From: Larkinella rosea
Lineage (GTDB): Bacteria > Bacteroidota > Bacteroidia > Cytophagales > Spirosomataceae
Assembly (NCBI RefSeq): GCF_003858635.1
Contig: NZ_RQJO01000007.1
Span: forward strand, 621,941 to 685,940
Direction of reading: 5' to 3'
DNA: 64,000 nucleotides
A program made the position numbers and the translations under genes. Of this stretch, positions 1 through 7,253 are shown in pieces. Numbering within the stretch: position 1 is the first letter of the stretch; every line of letters begins with the position of its first letter. Below the pieces are notes generated by a model. That model worked only from the letters and a program-made list of their open reading frames with translations, was not told the DNA's origin and ran no database searches.

Positions 1-1298
1 GGCTCCGCAATATTTAAATGCTGGTGAGTAGCGGTAACGTAACCGACCGACGGGCTTCCGTAAATAACATTATCCCAGCACAACGGCAAACCGCGTCCCT
101 GCGGTAAACCACTGACGGTCAGATTCGCTACGAGCCAGGGTGAATACTGAAAATCGGCTGAAACCCGATTTTTAAGCAGATTCTGGGTAATGAACTGGGG
201 AGTGGCCAGCAGAACCTTCCGGGCTTGAATCGAAACCGTTTCCTTATTCAGGACATCATAACACAAAACCTGAACCCCGCGCTCGTTTTCCTGAACCGAA
301 AAGACCAGCCTATTTGAATGAACGGGTGATTGTGCCTGCTGTTCCAACTGCCTGACCAGAAAGTTGTTGCCTTCGGGCCAGGTCAGCACCGCGTTCGGTT
401 CGGCATTGGCCGCAACGCCTTTTCGGGAGGCAAAATAATGCAGTCCCGCCCAGGCCGAGGTATTCTCCAGCGTGCTGCCGTAATCATCCTTGCAGCCGTA
501 TTCCAGAAACCAACGCAAATACGTTGAGGTAAATTGCTGCTCGTTCAGGTAGGTTTCAAAGGAAACCGCATCCCACTTTCGGTAGTTCTCGTCGGTTGAG
601 GAGTTGCCGAGTGGGATGGCAAATGCATCTTTGCCGTCACTCCCTCTGGCATGTTTCAGTTGTTCGATCAGTTTGAAAAACCGGGTGATTTGCTGTTTGT
701 CGGCTTCCGGGACACCTACTTCAGGCACCAGACCCGCCTGCCAGTGGCCGTTGATAAAAAGCCGTTCTTCGGGATCGTGGCATAGGTAGTACTCATTGTA
801 AATCGGCAAACCGGCCGGATCAAAACCGGTAATGGCATGGCATTCTTTCAGAAAATCAAGCAGTTCCCGATTACGCAGGTCTGGAATGGGCAGGTAATGC
901 GCGCCCCAGGGATAGGCCGAAATCGCATTCTGACCACTGACGGAGTTGCCGCCGGTCTGATTGTCCATTTCGACCAGCAAAACATCGCGCAACCCGTGTT
1001 GCCACAACCACCGCCGGGCCGACAACCCGGCGATTCCACCTCCCACAATCAGGACTTCCGTTTCCAGCGATCGGCTCGGTAAAGGCAGTTTTTCGGGATT
1101 TCGCAGCAAATGCCCGGTCTGGTGATTGGCACCGGCCATGCCACCTTGAATGTGGTTATGGGAATTTATTGAATGGCAGGCGTTTAAGCCAGTTGAGGTG
1201 GCCAGCAAGGCGGTAAATCCCAAACCGGCGGCCTGTTCGAGAAACTGCCGGCGTCCGGGTGATTCCGGCGAATCAGTGGGCGTAGGGGGTCCAGTCAT
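1..1298 (-). CDS. Exported FAD-dependent oxidoreductase, amine-oxidase-like (partial)
   Basis: The gene runs off the left edge; 432 codons are visible from an ATG at 1298. The N-terminus has a twin-arginine-like stretch (RRQFLEQAAGLGF, residues 16-28), then a hydrophobic run and Cys41, so export by Tat, perhaps as a lipoprotein, is likely. A Rossmann FAD-binding motif, VGGGIAGLSA, lies at residues 85-94. The later LLATPQF stretch resembles flavin amine oxidases and related NAD(P)-binding Rossmann proteins. Its start overlaps the end of the aminopropyltransferase-like gene by 26 bp, so it is the last visible gene of the polyamine-type operon. Inference: it may oxidise an amine made by that pathway. 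The substrate is unknown and the C-terminus is not visible. Confidence 0.8.
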   Translation of the reverse strand, partial: MTGPPTPTDSPESPGRRQFLEQAAGLGFTALLATSTGLNACHSINSHNHIQGGMAGANHQTGHLLRNPEKLPLPSRSLETEVLIVGGGIAGLSARRWLWQHGLRDVLLVEMDNQTGGNSVSGQNAISAYPWGAHYLPIPDLRNRELLDFLKECHAITGFDPAGLPIYNEYYLCHDPEERLFINGHWQAGLVPEVGVPEADKQQITRFFKLIEQLKHARGSDGKDAFAIPLGNSSTDENYRKWDAVSFETYLNEQQFTSTYLRWFLEYGCKDDYGSTLENTSAWAGLHYFASRKGVAANAEPNAVLTWPEGNNFLVRQLEQQAQSPVHSNRLVFSVQENERGVQVLCYDVLNKETVSIQARKVLLATPQFITQNLLKNRVSADFQYSPWLVANLTVSGLPQGRGLPLCWDNVIYGSPSVGYVTATHQHLNIAE

Positions 1299-2796
1299 CT
1301 TCGAAATAATGCACCAGCACCTGGTTGTTGAGTTTGTTGATTTCGGTCGGAACCTCGGCCATGTCGGGCGGAAAATTCAGCATGTCGTGAATTGTTTTCG
1401 ACGTAATAAACCGCAGACCGGGCGGCAACGGCCCGTCGCCCCGCCAGTGGCGGTTGCGCAAAAGCATCACGTACCCCCATTCGCCAAACGAGGGGATATA
1501 GGCGTGGTACGGAATGGTTTGAAAACCGCAAGCTGCAATGGTGTTTCGAATGCACCAGAATGATTGCCGGGCAATGTAGGGCGAGGTCGATTGCACCACC
1601 GCCAGCCCCCCGGTTTTTAGCAGGCGGTTTAACTCCTGATAAAACGAGGTACTGTATAATTTGCCGATGGAATAATTCGATGGGTCGGGAAAGTCCACCA
1701 CGATCAAATCATACTGACTGGTGTCCTGACGGACAAAATTGTAGGCATCGGTATTGATTATCTGTACGTTAGGCGACAGTAACGAGCGGTGATTGAGCTT
1801 CAGCAGCAGTTCATTTTCCCGAAAAAGCGTGGTCATACCCGGGTCGAGATCAACCAGCGTGACCGACTGAACGGTTTTGTACTTCAGGATTTCACGAACC
1901 GCCAAACCGTCGCCACCGCCCAGAACGAGCACCCGGTTTGCGTTGGGAAGCGCCTGCATCGCGGGGTGGACGAGGGCTTCGTGGTAGCGGTATTCGTCGG
2001 CCGAACTAAACTGAAGGTTGCCGTTCAGGAACAACCGAAACTCGCGGTTGCTGGCCGTCAGAACAATTCGCTGGTACGACGTACTTTTGCTATAAATCAC
2101 CTTGTCCTGAAACGTCAGGTTTTCGGTGTAAGTCATGATTTGTTCCGCGTAAACAAAACCGCCGATGAGGAGAACGGAAGAAAGGAGAATGGCGGTGAGG
2201 AGCGAACGTCGATACGGTTTTGTCTCGGGAAATTGATGGAGCAGAAAACCGGCCACGCCGATGTTCATCAGTCCGAAAAACAATGACGTTCGGATGAGTC
2301 CCAGATACGGAACCAGCACCAGCGGAAAGATCAGCGAAGCCAGCAGGGCGCCAATGTAATCGAAGGTAAAAACTCTGGAAACCAGATCTTTAAAGCTGAG
2401 CTGGTTTTCAAGAATCCGCATCAGCAACGGGATTTCGAGCCCGACTAGAATCCCGGTCAAACTCACTAACGTATAGAGAATGAGCCGGAAGGAGGCCGCG
2501 TATTCGAACAGCGCGAAAAGGAGGGGAGCACTGCAGCCACCTACGATTCCGACCAGAATTTCGATGCGGATAAACCACTTCAGCAGGTTTCCGTCGAGGT
2601 ATTTGGACAGCCATGAACCGATTCCCATCGAAAATAAATAGACCCCGATGATGGTCGAAAACTGCGTAACCGAATCGCCCAGAAGGTAACTGGCCAGCGT
2701 TCCGGCCACCAGCTCATAGATGAGTCCGCAGGTGGCAATGACAAAAACCGACAACAGCAACAGCAGATGCCGGTGCCGATTCTGCGCTTTACTCAT
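1273..2796 (-). CDS. Membrane-fused spermidine synthase-like aminopropyltransferase
   Basis: About 507 residues. The N-terminal half contains roughly seven hydrophobic helices, starting with the LLLLLSVFVIATCGLIYEL segment. The C-terminal half is a spermidine-synthase fold with the AdoMet-type motif VLVLGGGDGLAVREIL, the acidic LVDLDP strand and VVDFPDP, which matches the family's catalytic-Asp region. Soluble SpeE transfers aminopropyl from decarboxylated AdoMet to putrescine; here the catalytic domain is anchored in the membrane, so the acceptor may be membrane-associated. The ATG at 2796 is preferred because it overlaps the DUF350 stop by 8 bp, implying translational coupling. An upstream in-frame start at 2829 would intrude into DUF350. 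The fold is clear, the acceptor is not. Confidence 0.85.
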   Translation of the reverse strand: MSKAQNRHRHLLLLLSVFVIATCGLIYELVAGTLASYLLGDSVTQFSTIIGVYLFSMGIGSWLSKYLDGNLLKWFIRIEILVGIVGGCSAPLLFALFEYAASFRLILYTLVSLTGILVGLEIPLLMRILENQLSFKDLVSRVFTFDYIGALLASLIFPLVLVPYLGLIRTSLFFGLMNIGVAGFLLHQFPETKPYRRSLLTAILLSSVLLIGGFVYAEQIMTYTENLTFQDKVIYSKSTSYQRIVLTASNREFRLFLNGNLQFSSADEYRYHEALVHPAMQALPNANRVLVLGGGDGLAVREILKYKTVQSVTLVDLDPGMTTLFRENELLLKLNHRSLLSPNVQIINTDAYNFVRQDTSQYDLIVVDFPDPSNYSIGKLYSTSFYQELNRLLKTGGLAVVQSTSPYIARQSFWCIRNTIAACGFQTIPYHAYIPSFGEWGYVMLLRNRHWRGDGPLPPGLRFITSKTIHDMLNFPPDMAEVPTEINKLNNQVLVHYFEDDWTPYAH

Positions 2797-3004
2797 GTAT
2801 GGCCGAACTGATGATGATGGACACCGCAATCATGAAAGCGGCCGCCAGAATGGAAAGCGCGACGTTTTCCTCATCGACGATTTTTTTCCAGAGGTTTTCG
2901 GGGGCAATTTTTTCGATGATTACGAAGCTGATGACCAGAATCAGAATGCCAACGAGCGAATAAACGACGGAAGGAACGATGTACTTCAAGGTAGACAAGT
3001 CCAT
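2789..3004 (-). CDS. DUF350 family small membrane protein
   Basis: 71 residues with two hydrophobic segments, about residues 9-31 and 48-67, separated by a charged loop containing ENLWKKIVDEENVA. This matches a single DUF350 (YjfL-like) unit; many family members carry two or more. The biochemical function is unknown. Its stop overlaps the next gene's ATG, and the preceding small gene ends 11 bp upstream, so the three genes are co-transcribed. DUF350 genes are, to my knowledge, recurrently found beside AdoMet decarboxylase and spermidine-synthase-like genes, which fits this operon. A role as a small channel or partner subunit is only inference. Confidence 0.75.
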   Translation of the reverse strand: MDLSTLKYIVPSVVYSLVGILILVISFVIIEKIAPENLWKKIVDEENVALSILAAAFMIAVSIIISSAIHE

Positions 3005-3015
3005 GTGAAAAGGGG

Positions 3016-3213
3016 TTATTTGTGGTAAAAACCGGTCCGATGGCCACTGCGCCGGCCCGAGCCATGTTGATAAGAGTTATTATCCATTTTTTCGACGCTT
3101 TCCAGATCGTCGCCCAGCAGCCGGGTTCCGTACATTCCCGCCCAGGCAAACCCCGCCGTCAACAAACCGCCCGCCAGAACAACGTATTTGATTTTCAGGA
3201 GTTTTTCGAGCAT
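3016..3213 (-). CDS. Small membrane or exported protein of the polyamine-type operon
   Basis: 65 residues. KIKYVVLAGGLLTAGFAWAG near the N-terminus is a signal peptide or a single membrane anchor. The tail is short, polar and basic (HGSGRRSGHRTGFYHK). I recognise no family. It lies 11 bp upstream of DUF350 and downstream of the DUF4178 gene, with a palindromic repeat in between, so it is probably part of the operon. Its reality rests on position, strand, the plausible targeting signal and the absence of a better reading frame. Confidence 0.6.
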   Translation of the reverse strand: MLEKLLKIKYVVLAGGLLTAGFAWAGMYGTRLLGDDLESVEKMDNNSYQHGSGRRSGHRTGFYHK

Positions 3214-3240
3214 AGTTGGGTTTTCAGTTTTCGGTTTCCA

Positions 3241-3346
3241 GTATTCGGTTTATGGTTTTCAGTTTACGGTGGGTTTCTATTTCGGGCCTGATGCTAGCCT
3301 CTGGCACGCGTCAGCCACCGTAAACTGAAAACCGTAAACCGAATAC
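3241..3346. repeat. Dispersed palindromic repeat, family A, copy 1
   Basis: Inverted repeat with 32-bp arms at 3241-3272 and 3315-3346 that differ at one position, around a 42-bp loop. The right arm shares the 20-mer ACGCGTCAGCCACCGTAAAC with the copy at 7144-7245. It sits inside the polyamine-type operon between DUF4178 and the small membrane protein, so a transcript through it would form a large hairpin that could affect expression of the genes after it. Confidence 0.8.
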
Positions 3347-3350
3347 CAAT

Positions 3351-4616
3351 CTAAGGTCCAAAATCACTTTCTTCCCAGCGTTTGTGTTCAAATACATTTT
3401 GCTGGATAAACAGGACGATTGGGTAAATGGCAATGAGGATCAGCATCAGAAACAGATTGGAATACAGAATGGGGTTCTGCACAACGGTGACATGAACTGA
3501 AAACCGGTTTTTGCCTTCGGAATTGGGGTACAAATTGAGGTGGTATTGACCGGACGGAATGTGTGACAGGATAGCCTCGTCCTTCTGCGCGCCCTCTTCC
3601 CAACTTTCCCCGCTGTCGATGCCGTGGTAATATTCCACCGTTCGTGTAAACTCGTACGATTGCCCGGAAGTCTCGTTGATCAGGCTGATCGGTACTTCCA
3701 CCCAATTGTTATCGACGTTGGCTTTCAATTTAATCGCCATCGCCGATGGCCCGGCAAAGGCAAATGAAGACGTCACGATGGGCTGGTTCGAGCCTGGCAG
3801 CGTTGAATCCGAATTCCAGGAATACGATTGATCGAAAAGGGTTTTTTGCGGTTTTATAATGTAAAAAAGCACTTGAATCACGACGACCAGCAACGCCAGG
3901 CGGGTAGCCAGCCACGTGACGGTCGGGCGTTTCTGACCCGCGGAAGACGGTTGAATGGCACCGATACCCAGCGGTTTTGGCAGGGGAGATGGCAATCCGA
4001 AGGCGGTCGTGATTTCCTGGGGAGTTTTGTAAACCGCTTTATACCACTCGGTTCCCTGGAGGCCCACTTCGCGACTCAGCAAATAAGGCGGATGAATGTA
4101 TTCGGAAATATTCAGTTTCGAATCTTCCAGGACATCCCAATAAAACTCCCCAACGGCGTTCAGCACCCGGCAGTTATACCGGTTATAAAGGGTATATTCA
4201 CGATCTTCGTCCGTAACGTTCTTGCCTTTTTCCTCCTGGTAATTTCCTTCCGCCGGTCGCATGACCATCCAGTGGCCGTTGAATTCAGACAATACCTGAT
4301 AACCGCTTTCTTTGGTCATCAGGACATACTCCAGCCAGGGATCGGCGTATTTTTCTTCCCGTTTTTTGATGATTCCCGTCACCCGAACCCATTTTCCGTC
4401 AATGTAACCCTCCGAACCAACTGCCAAAGGGGTCGGTTCCAGCCGGGTTGGAAACGTTGTTTTTCGATCAATGGGGCCGGTATCACCATAGTAGAAGTAA
4501 GTCTGACATTGGGCGCAGCCGAAATAACTACTCTCCGTTAGGTCGTATCCCGGAATGGGCGTGTTGCAAACCGGACAGTCGAACGATGTGGGGGCGGAAG
4601 ACTCGTTGAAGGGCAT
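3351..4616 (-). CDS. DUF4178-type zinc-ribbon membrane protein
   Basis: 421 residues from an ATG at 4616. An N-terminal zinc ribbon (CPVC, then CAQC about 20 residues later) precedes a domain rich in beta strands, containing TPLAVGSEGYIDGKWVRVTG and LYNRYNCRVLNAVGEFYW, that looks like DUF4178. Two hydrophobic helices follow: one after WLATRLALLVVVIQVLFYII and one near the C-terminus (LYSNLFLMLILIAIYPIVLF). A TTG twelve bases further upstream directly follows the speD-like stop and could also be used. DUF4178 has no established activity; to my knowledge it is often coded near DUF350 and AdoMet decarboxylase genes. The ribbon and helices suggest a membrane scaffold. Confidence 0.75.
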   Translation of the reverse strand: MPFNESSAPTSFDCPVCNTPIPGYDLTESSYFGCAQCQTYFYYGDTGPIDRKTTFPTRLEPTPLAVGSEGYIDGKWVRVTGIIKKREEKYADPWLEYVLMTKESGYQVLSEFNGHWMVMRPAEGNYQEEKGKNVTDEDREYTLYNRYNCRVLNAVGEFYWDVLEDSKLNISEYIHPPYLLSREVGLQGTEWYKAVYKTPQEITTAFGLPSPLPKPLGIGAIQPSSAGQKRPTVTWLATRLALLVVVIQVLFYIIKPQKTLFDQSYSWNSDSTLPGSNQPIVTSSFAFAGPSAMAIKLKANVDNNWVEVPISLINETSGQSYEFTRTVEYYHGIDSGESWEEGAQKDEAILSHIPSGQYHLNLYPNSEGKNRFSVHVTVVQNPILYSNLFLMLILIAIYPIVLFIQQNVFEHKRWEESDFGP

Positions 4617-4628
4617 GGCTTGGTACAA

Positions 4629-4985
4629 TCAGCGGGTTATTTCCTGTTCATGAATGACCGAGGTTACCTCAAACAAACGCAATGATTCTTCATAAAACCG
4701 GCGGACTTTCAGGGTGTTATCGTGTTGGAAATTAGACAGGAAAACGTCAAATGTCGCCAAACCACTTTCGGGCCAGGTGTGAATCGACACGTGGGATTCG
4801 GTGAGGCAGAGCACCGCCGTAAAACCGTGGTTTGGAAAGGAATGATAGACTTCTCCAACCTTCGAAAGCCCCAGTTCCTGAATCAGCCGGTCAAAACCCG
4901 AACGGCACCGCTCAATGTCCGTCAACGCGGTCATTGGGGCTTCAAACGTTGCGAGTATGTGCAGGCCGGGGCGGTAGGAGGTCAT
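4629..4985 (-). CDS. S-adenosylmethionine decarboxylase-like proenzyme, atypical active site
   Basis: 118 residues, the size of the short prokaryotic SpeD/SpeH class. The self-cleavage site is intact: TESHVSIHTWPE puts Glu63-Ser64 where the chain would break to give the pyruvoyl group, and His69 is present. In the Thermotoga maritima enzyme, as I recall its sequence, catalytic Cys83 lies in the DLFTCG stretch; the aligned stretch here is DVFLSN, giving Ser84 instead. Ser55 of that enzyme aligns with Thr56. The fold is clear, but the enzyme may be slow, modified or use another substrate. The ATG at 4985 is chosen over a TTG nine bases upstream. It lies 21 bp after the TPR gene and 12 bp before DUF4178. 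Confidence 0.85.
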   Translation of the reverse strand: MTSYRPGLHILATFEAPMTALTDIERCRSGFDRLIQELGLSKVGEVYHSFPNHGFTAVLCLTESHVSIHTWPESGLATFDVFLSNFQHDNTLKVRRFYEESLRLFEVTSVIHEQEITR

Positions 4986-5006
4986 GGCCCGCAAGATAGG
5001 ATTTCG

Positions 5007-6701
5007 TCAGTTATTTTTGGGAAAATTTTGCGCTAAAAATCCAGCATCAGCTTTCAACCAGCCTTTCCGGGCCAATTGGCGCTCGTTTTCGGCTGTGACT
5101 TTGTCACCTTTCAGGTCGGCAATCCGGGCAAGGACGAAATGCGTACCGGGATAATACGGGTCATGTTCAGCCAAAACCTTGGTGGATTCCTCCGCGAACT
5201 CGGTCAGTTTCAACTGCGTAGCCACTTGTGCAATCATTTCCAGTTGAAACAACGCTTCGATCCACGGATCCGGACCGGTTTGGTCGCGGGCGCTGGCCTG
5301 GAACTTGCGAATGTCGGCCAGGCCTTTTTCACGCGCTGCAGGATCATGCAGTCCAATCAAACTGGCTAAAAATTTCGGATGCGGATCGAGCCAGGCATTC
5401 AGCCAGTCGGTTTGGGCTTCTTTTTTGGCTTCCACCAGTTCGGTTTGAGCGGTTTTCAACGAAGCCTTCGCCTGATCGAGCTGGTTCTTTTTCAGCGCAA
5501 TCATGCCCAGCAAATAATGACCGATCACGCGCTCACCAGGGGTTTTGCCTTTTGTCATTTCGACGGCGATTGGGGCGGCCTCGGCATCCCGGTTTTGCGT
5601 AATCAGCAAAGTCGGATAACCCATTTTATTGTAGAACGTCCGCTCCAGATTGATGGGGCGTTTGATCTCAAACCGCTCTTTTACCAATTTTTCGGCCTCC
5701 TGAATCCGGCCCTGGTACTGGTAGCAAAGCGCCAGCAACGAAATGTTGTGAATGTGGTGCCAGTCGTACATCGGATCGTATTTTTCGCTCGTATACAAAC
5801 CACGTTCGATGGCGTCCGTCTGTTTCATTTCCGCAATGGCATTGTCGACATCACCGGTTTTCATCAAATCGTGCGCATACATGTGCAGTGCGTGGGCCAG
5901 ATTTGGTGCCAACCGCGCGTAGGCTTTGCCGTGTTTCAACGCTTCGGTGTAATCGCCCATTCCCTCATACGCGTGAATCAGGTAATGATGAGCCGCCGGG
6001 TGTTCGGGTGCAAACTGGAGAATTTTTTCGTAAATGGCGATGCTGCCGGTCGACGACCCCTGCCCACGACCGGTGGCGAATTTTTCGTACGAGTTGCCGG
6101 ACAACAGCCACAACTCCGGGTCAGTCGGAAATTTCTTGACGATCCCGTTTACTTTCGTCCGGTAGTCGTTCAATAGTTTCTGGTTGCTGAGCGAATCGAC
6201 GGCTTTCAGTTGGGCAAACCGCAATTCGATGTGGCCTTTTTCCCGATCTGATGCATACTTTGAAAACGATCTGGCGGTTTCGGCAGCTTTTAAAGCGGCT
6301 TTATTATCTTCCAGTTGAATATACAGGCGGCTCAATCCGACATGTGCCATCACGAATGTCGAGTCCAGTTTGATCGCTTCGTGAAAGGAGCGGGCGGCTT
6401 CAACCAGCGCATAGCCGTGTAAATAGGCCATTCCCTGTTCGAAATAAGCCTGTGCTTTCGGGCTTTTGGTAGAGGTTGGCGTCGGGTATTGCCCGACATT
6501 CGGGCGCAGGGCAACGGATTGTTGCAGCAGTGAATACGGTATGCCACCAATGTGAGACATGCCGCAAATGGGCGCATAAGGAACCTCAATATGAGCGAGT
6601 TCTGGCTCAGGTTGAAGTTGCTTTTTCGTTGATACGAATTCACCGACCAGCAAAGCTGCCAGTAGTATGGGAAGAAAAGAGTAGGTATAAAGCCGTTTCA
6701 T
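5007..6701 (-). CDS. Exported tetratricopeptide-repeat protein
   Basis: 564 residues. An N-terminal hydrophobic segment (SFLPILLAALLVGEFV) acts as signal peptide or anchor; no lipobox is seen. TPR units follow along the chain, for example AQAYFEQGMAYLHGYALVEA, AHVGLSRLYIQLEDNKAAL, AAHHYLIHAYEGMGDYTEAL and HIHNISLLALCYQYQGRIQEA. TPR solenoids bind other proteins; no catalytic domain is seen. It is the first gene of the minus-strand block, 21 bp before the SpeD-like gene, so it is likely co-transcribed and may organise the other products at the membrane. That role is inference. Confidence 0.8.
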   Translation of the reverse strand: MKRLYTYSFLPILLAALLVGEFVSTKKQLQPEPELAHIEVPYAPICGMSHIGGIPYSLLQQSVALRPNVGQYPTPTSTKSPKAQAYFEQGMAYLHGYALVEAARSFHEAIKLDSTFVMAHVGLSRLYIQLEDNKAALKAAETARSFSKYASDREKGHIELRFAQLKAVDSLSNQKLLNDYRTKVNGIVKKFPTDPELWLLSGNSYEKFATGRGQGSSTGSIAIYEKILQFAPEHPAAHHYLIHAYEGMGDYTEALKHGKAYARLAPNLAHALHMYAHDLMKTGDVDNAIAEMKQTDAIERGLYTSEKYDPMYDWHHIHNISLLALCYQYQGRIQEAEKLVKERFEIKRPINLERTFYNKMGYPTLLITQNRDAEAAPIAVEMTKGKTPGERVIGHYLLGMIALKKNQLDQAKASLKTAQTELVEAKKEAQTDWLNAWLDPHPKFLASLIGLHDPAAREKGLADIRKFQASARDQTGPDPWIEALFQLEMIAQVATQLKLTEFAEESTKVLAEHDPYYPGTHFVLARIADLKGDKVTAENERQLARKGWLKADAGFLAQNFPKNN

Positions 6702-6865
6702 AGCACATACCTTCGGGCAAAATAGAACCGACCGCAGGTACGTAAATATAAGAATTTCTGAATGAATCGATTAACCGTTCCCTAAATGGGTTGGATGAAA
6801 GAAAGGATTCCAATTCCACAACTTTTACCTGCGTGGCTTGTTTAGTACAGAAAACCACAACTTGT

Positions 6866-7135
6866 ATGGAAAAGATGTTTGTTGTTCGAGCCGTAGGAAC
6901 GGATGAATTAGGCGTTGAAACCCCCACTACGATTCCGATGAAACTGGCCGCAAAGCCCGAAGTTGAAACCATTGAACACGACCTGGATGCACAATACCCA
7001 CACCTGAAACACCGGGTGGTCGAAATCGAAGAGTTAAAAACACCCGGCCAGGTCGAAGACTGGCAACATTCGTACCTGGGCTCGGTGTTCGGTTCGGAAC
7101 ACCAGGTGAATGAGAATGAGGAAAAGGTAGATTAG
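6866..7135 (+). CDS. Conserved hypothetical protein
   Basis: 89 residues from an ATG at 6866 (MEKMFVVRAVG); MFVVRAVG at 6875 is an equally possible start. No signal peptide or membrane segment is visible. The chain is acidic and ends in a glutamate-rich tail (SEHQVNENEEKVD). I recognise no family. It stands alone, divergent from the polyamine-type operon and followed directly by a palindromic repeat. Codon use matches the neighbours, so it is probably a real cytoplasmic protein of unknown role. Confidence 0.5.
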   Translation: MEKMFVVRAVGTDELGVETPTTIPMKLAAKPEVETIEHDLDAQYPHLKHRVVEIEELKTPGQVEDWQHSYLGSVFGSEHQVNENEEKVD

Positions 7136-7143
7136 GAAAATAG

Positions 7144-7245
7144 GTATACGGTTCTCGGTATTCCGTTTACGGTGGCTGTCGCGTTCTATTTCAAGTTGTA
7201 ATCTAAACGCGTCAGCCACCGTAAACGGAATACCGAAAGCCGTAC
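7144..7245. repeat. Dispersed palindromic repeat, family A, copy 2
   Basis: Inverted repeat between convergent genes. The arms contain a perfect 24-bp core ending in CGTTTACGGTGGCTG on the left and its complement on the right, around a loop of about 34 bp. It shares the 20-mer ACGCGTCAGCCACCGTAAAC with the element at 3241-3346. The outer arm sequences differ between copies but stay self-complementary, which implies selection for hairpin folding or spread as a hairpin. Confidence 0.8.
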
Positions 7246-7253
7246 ATCATCCA

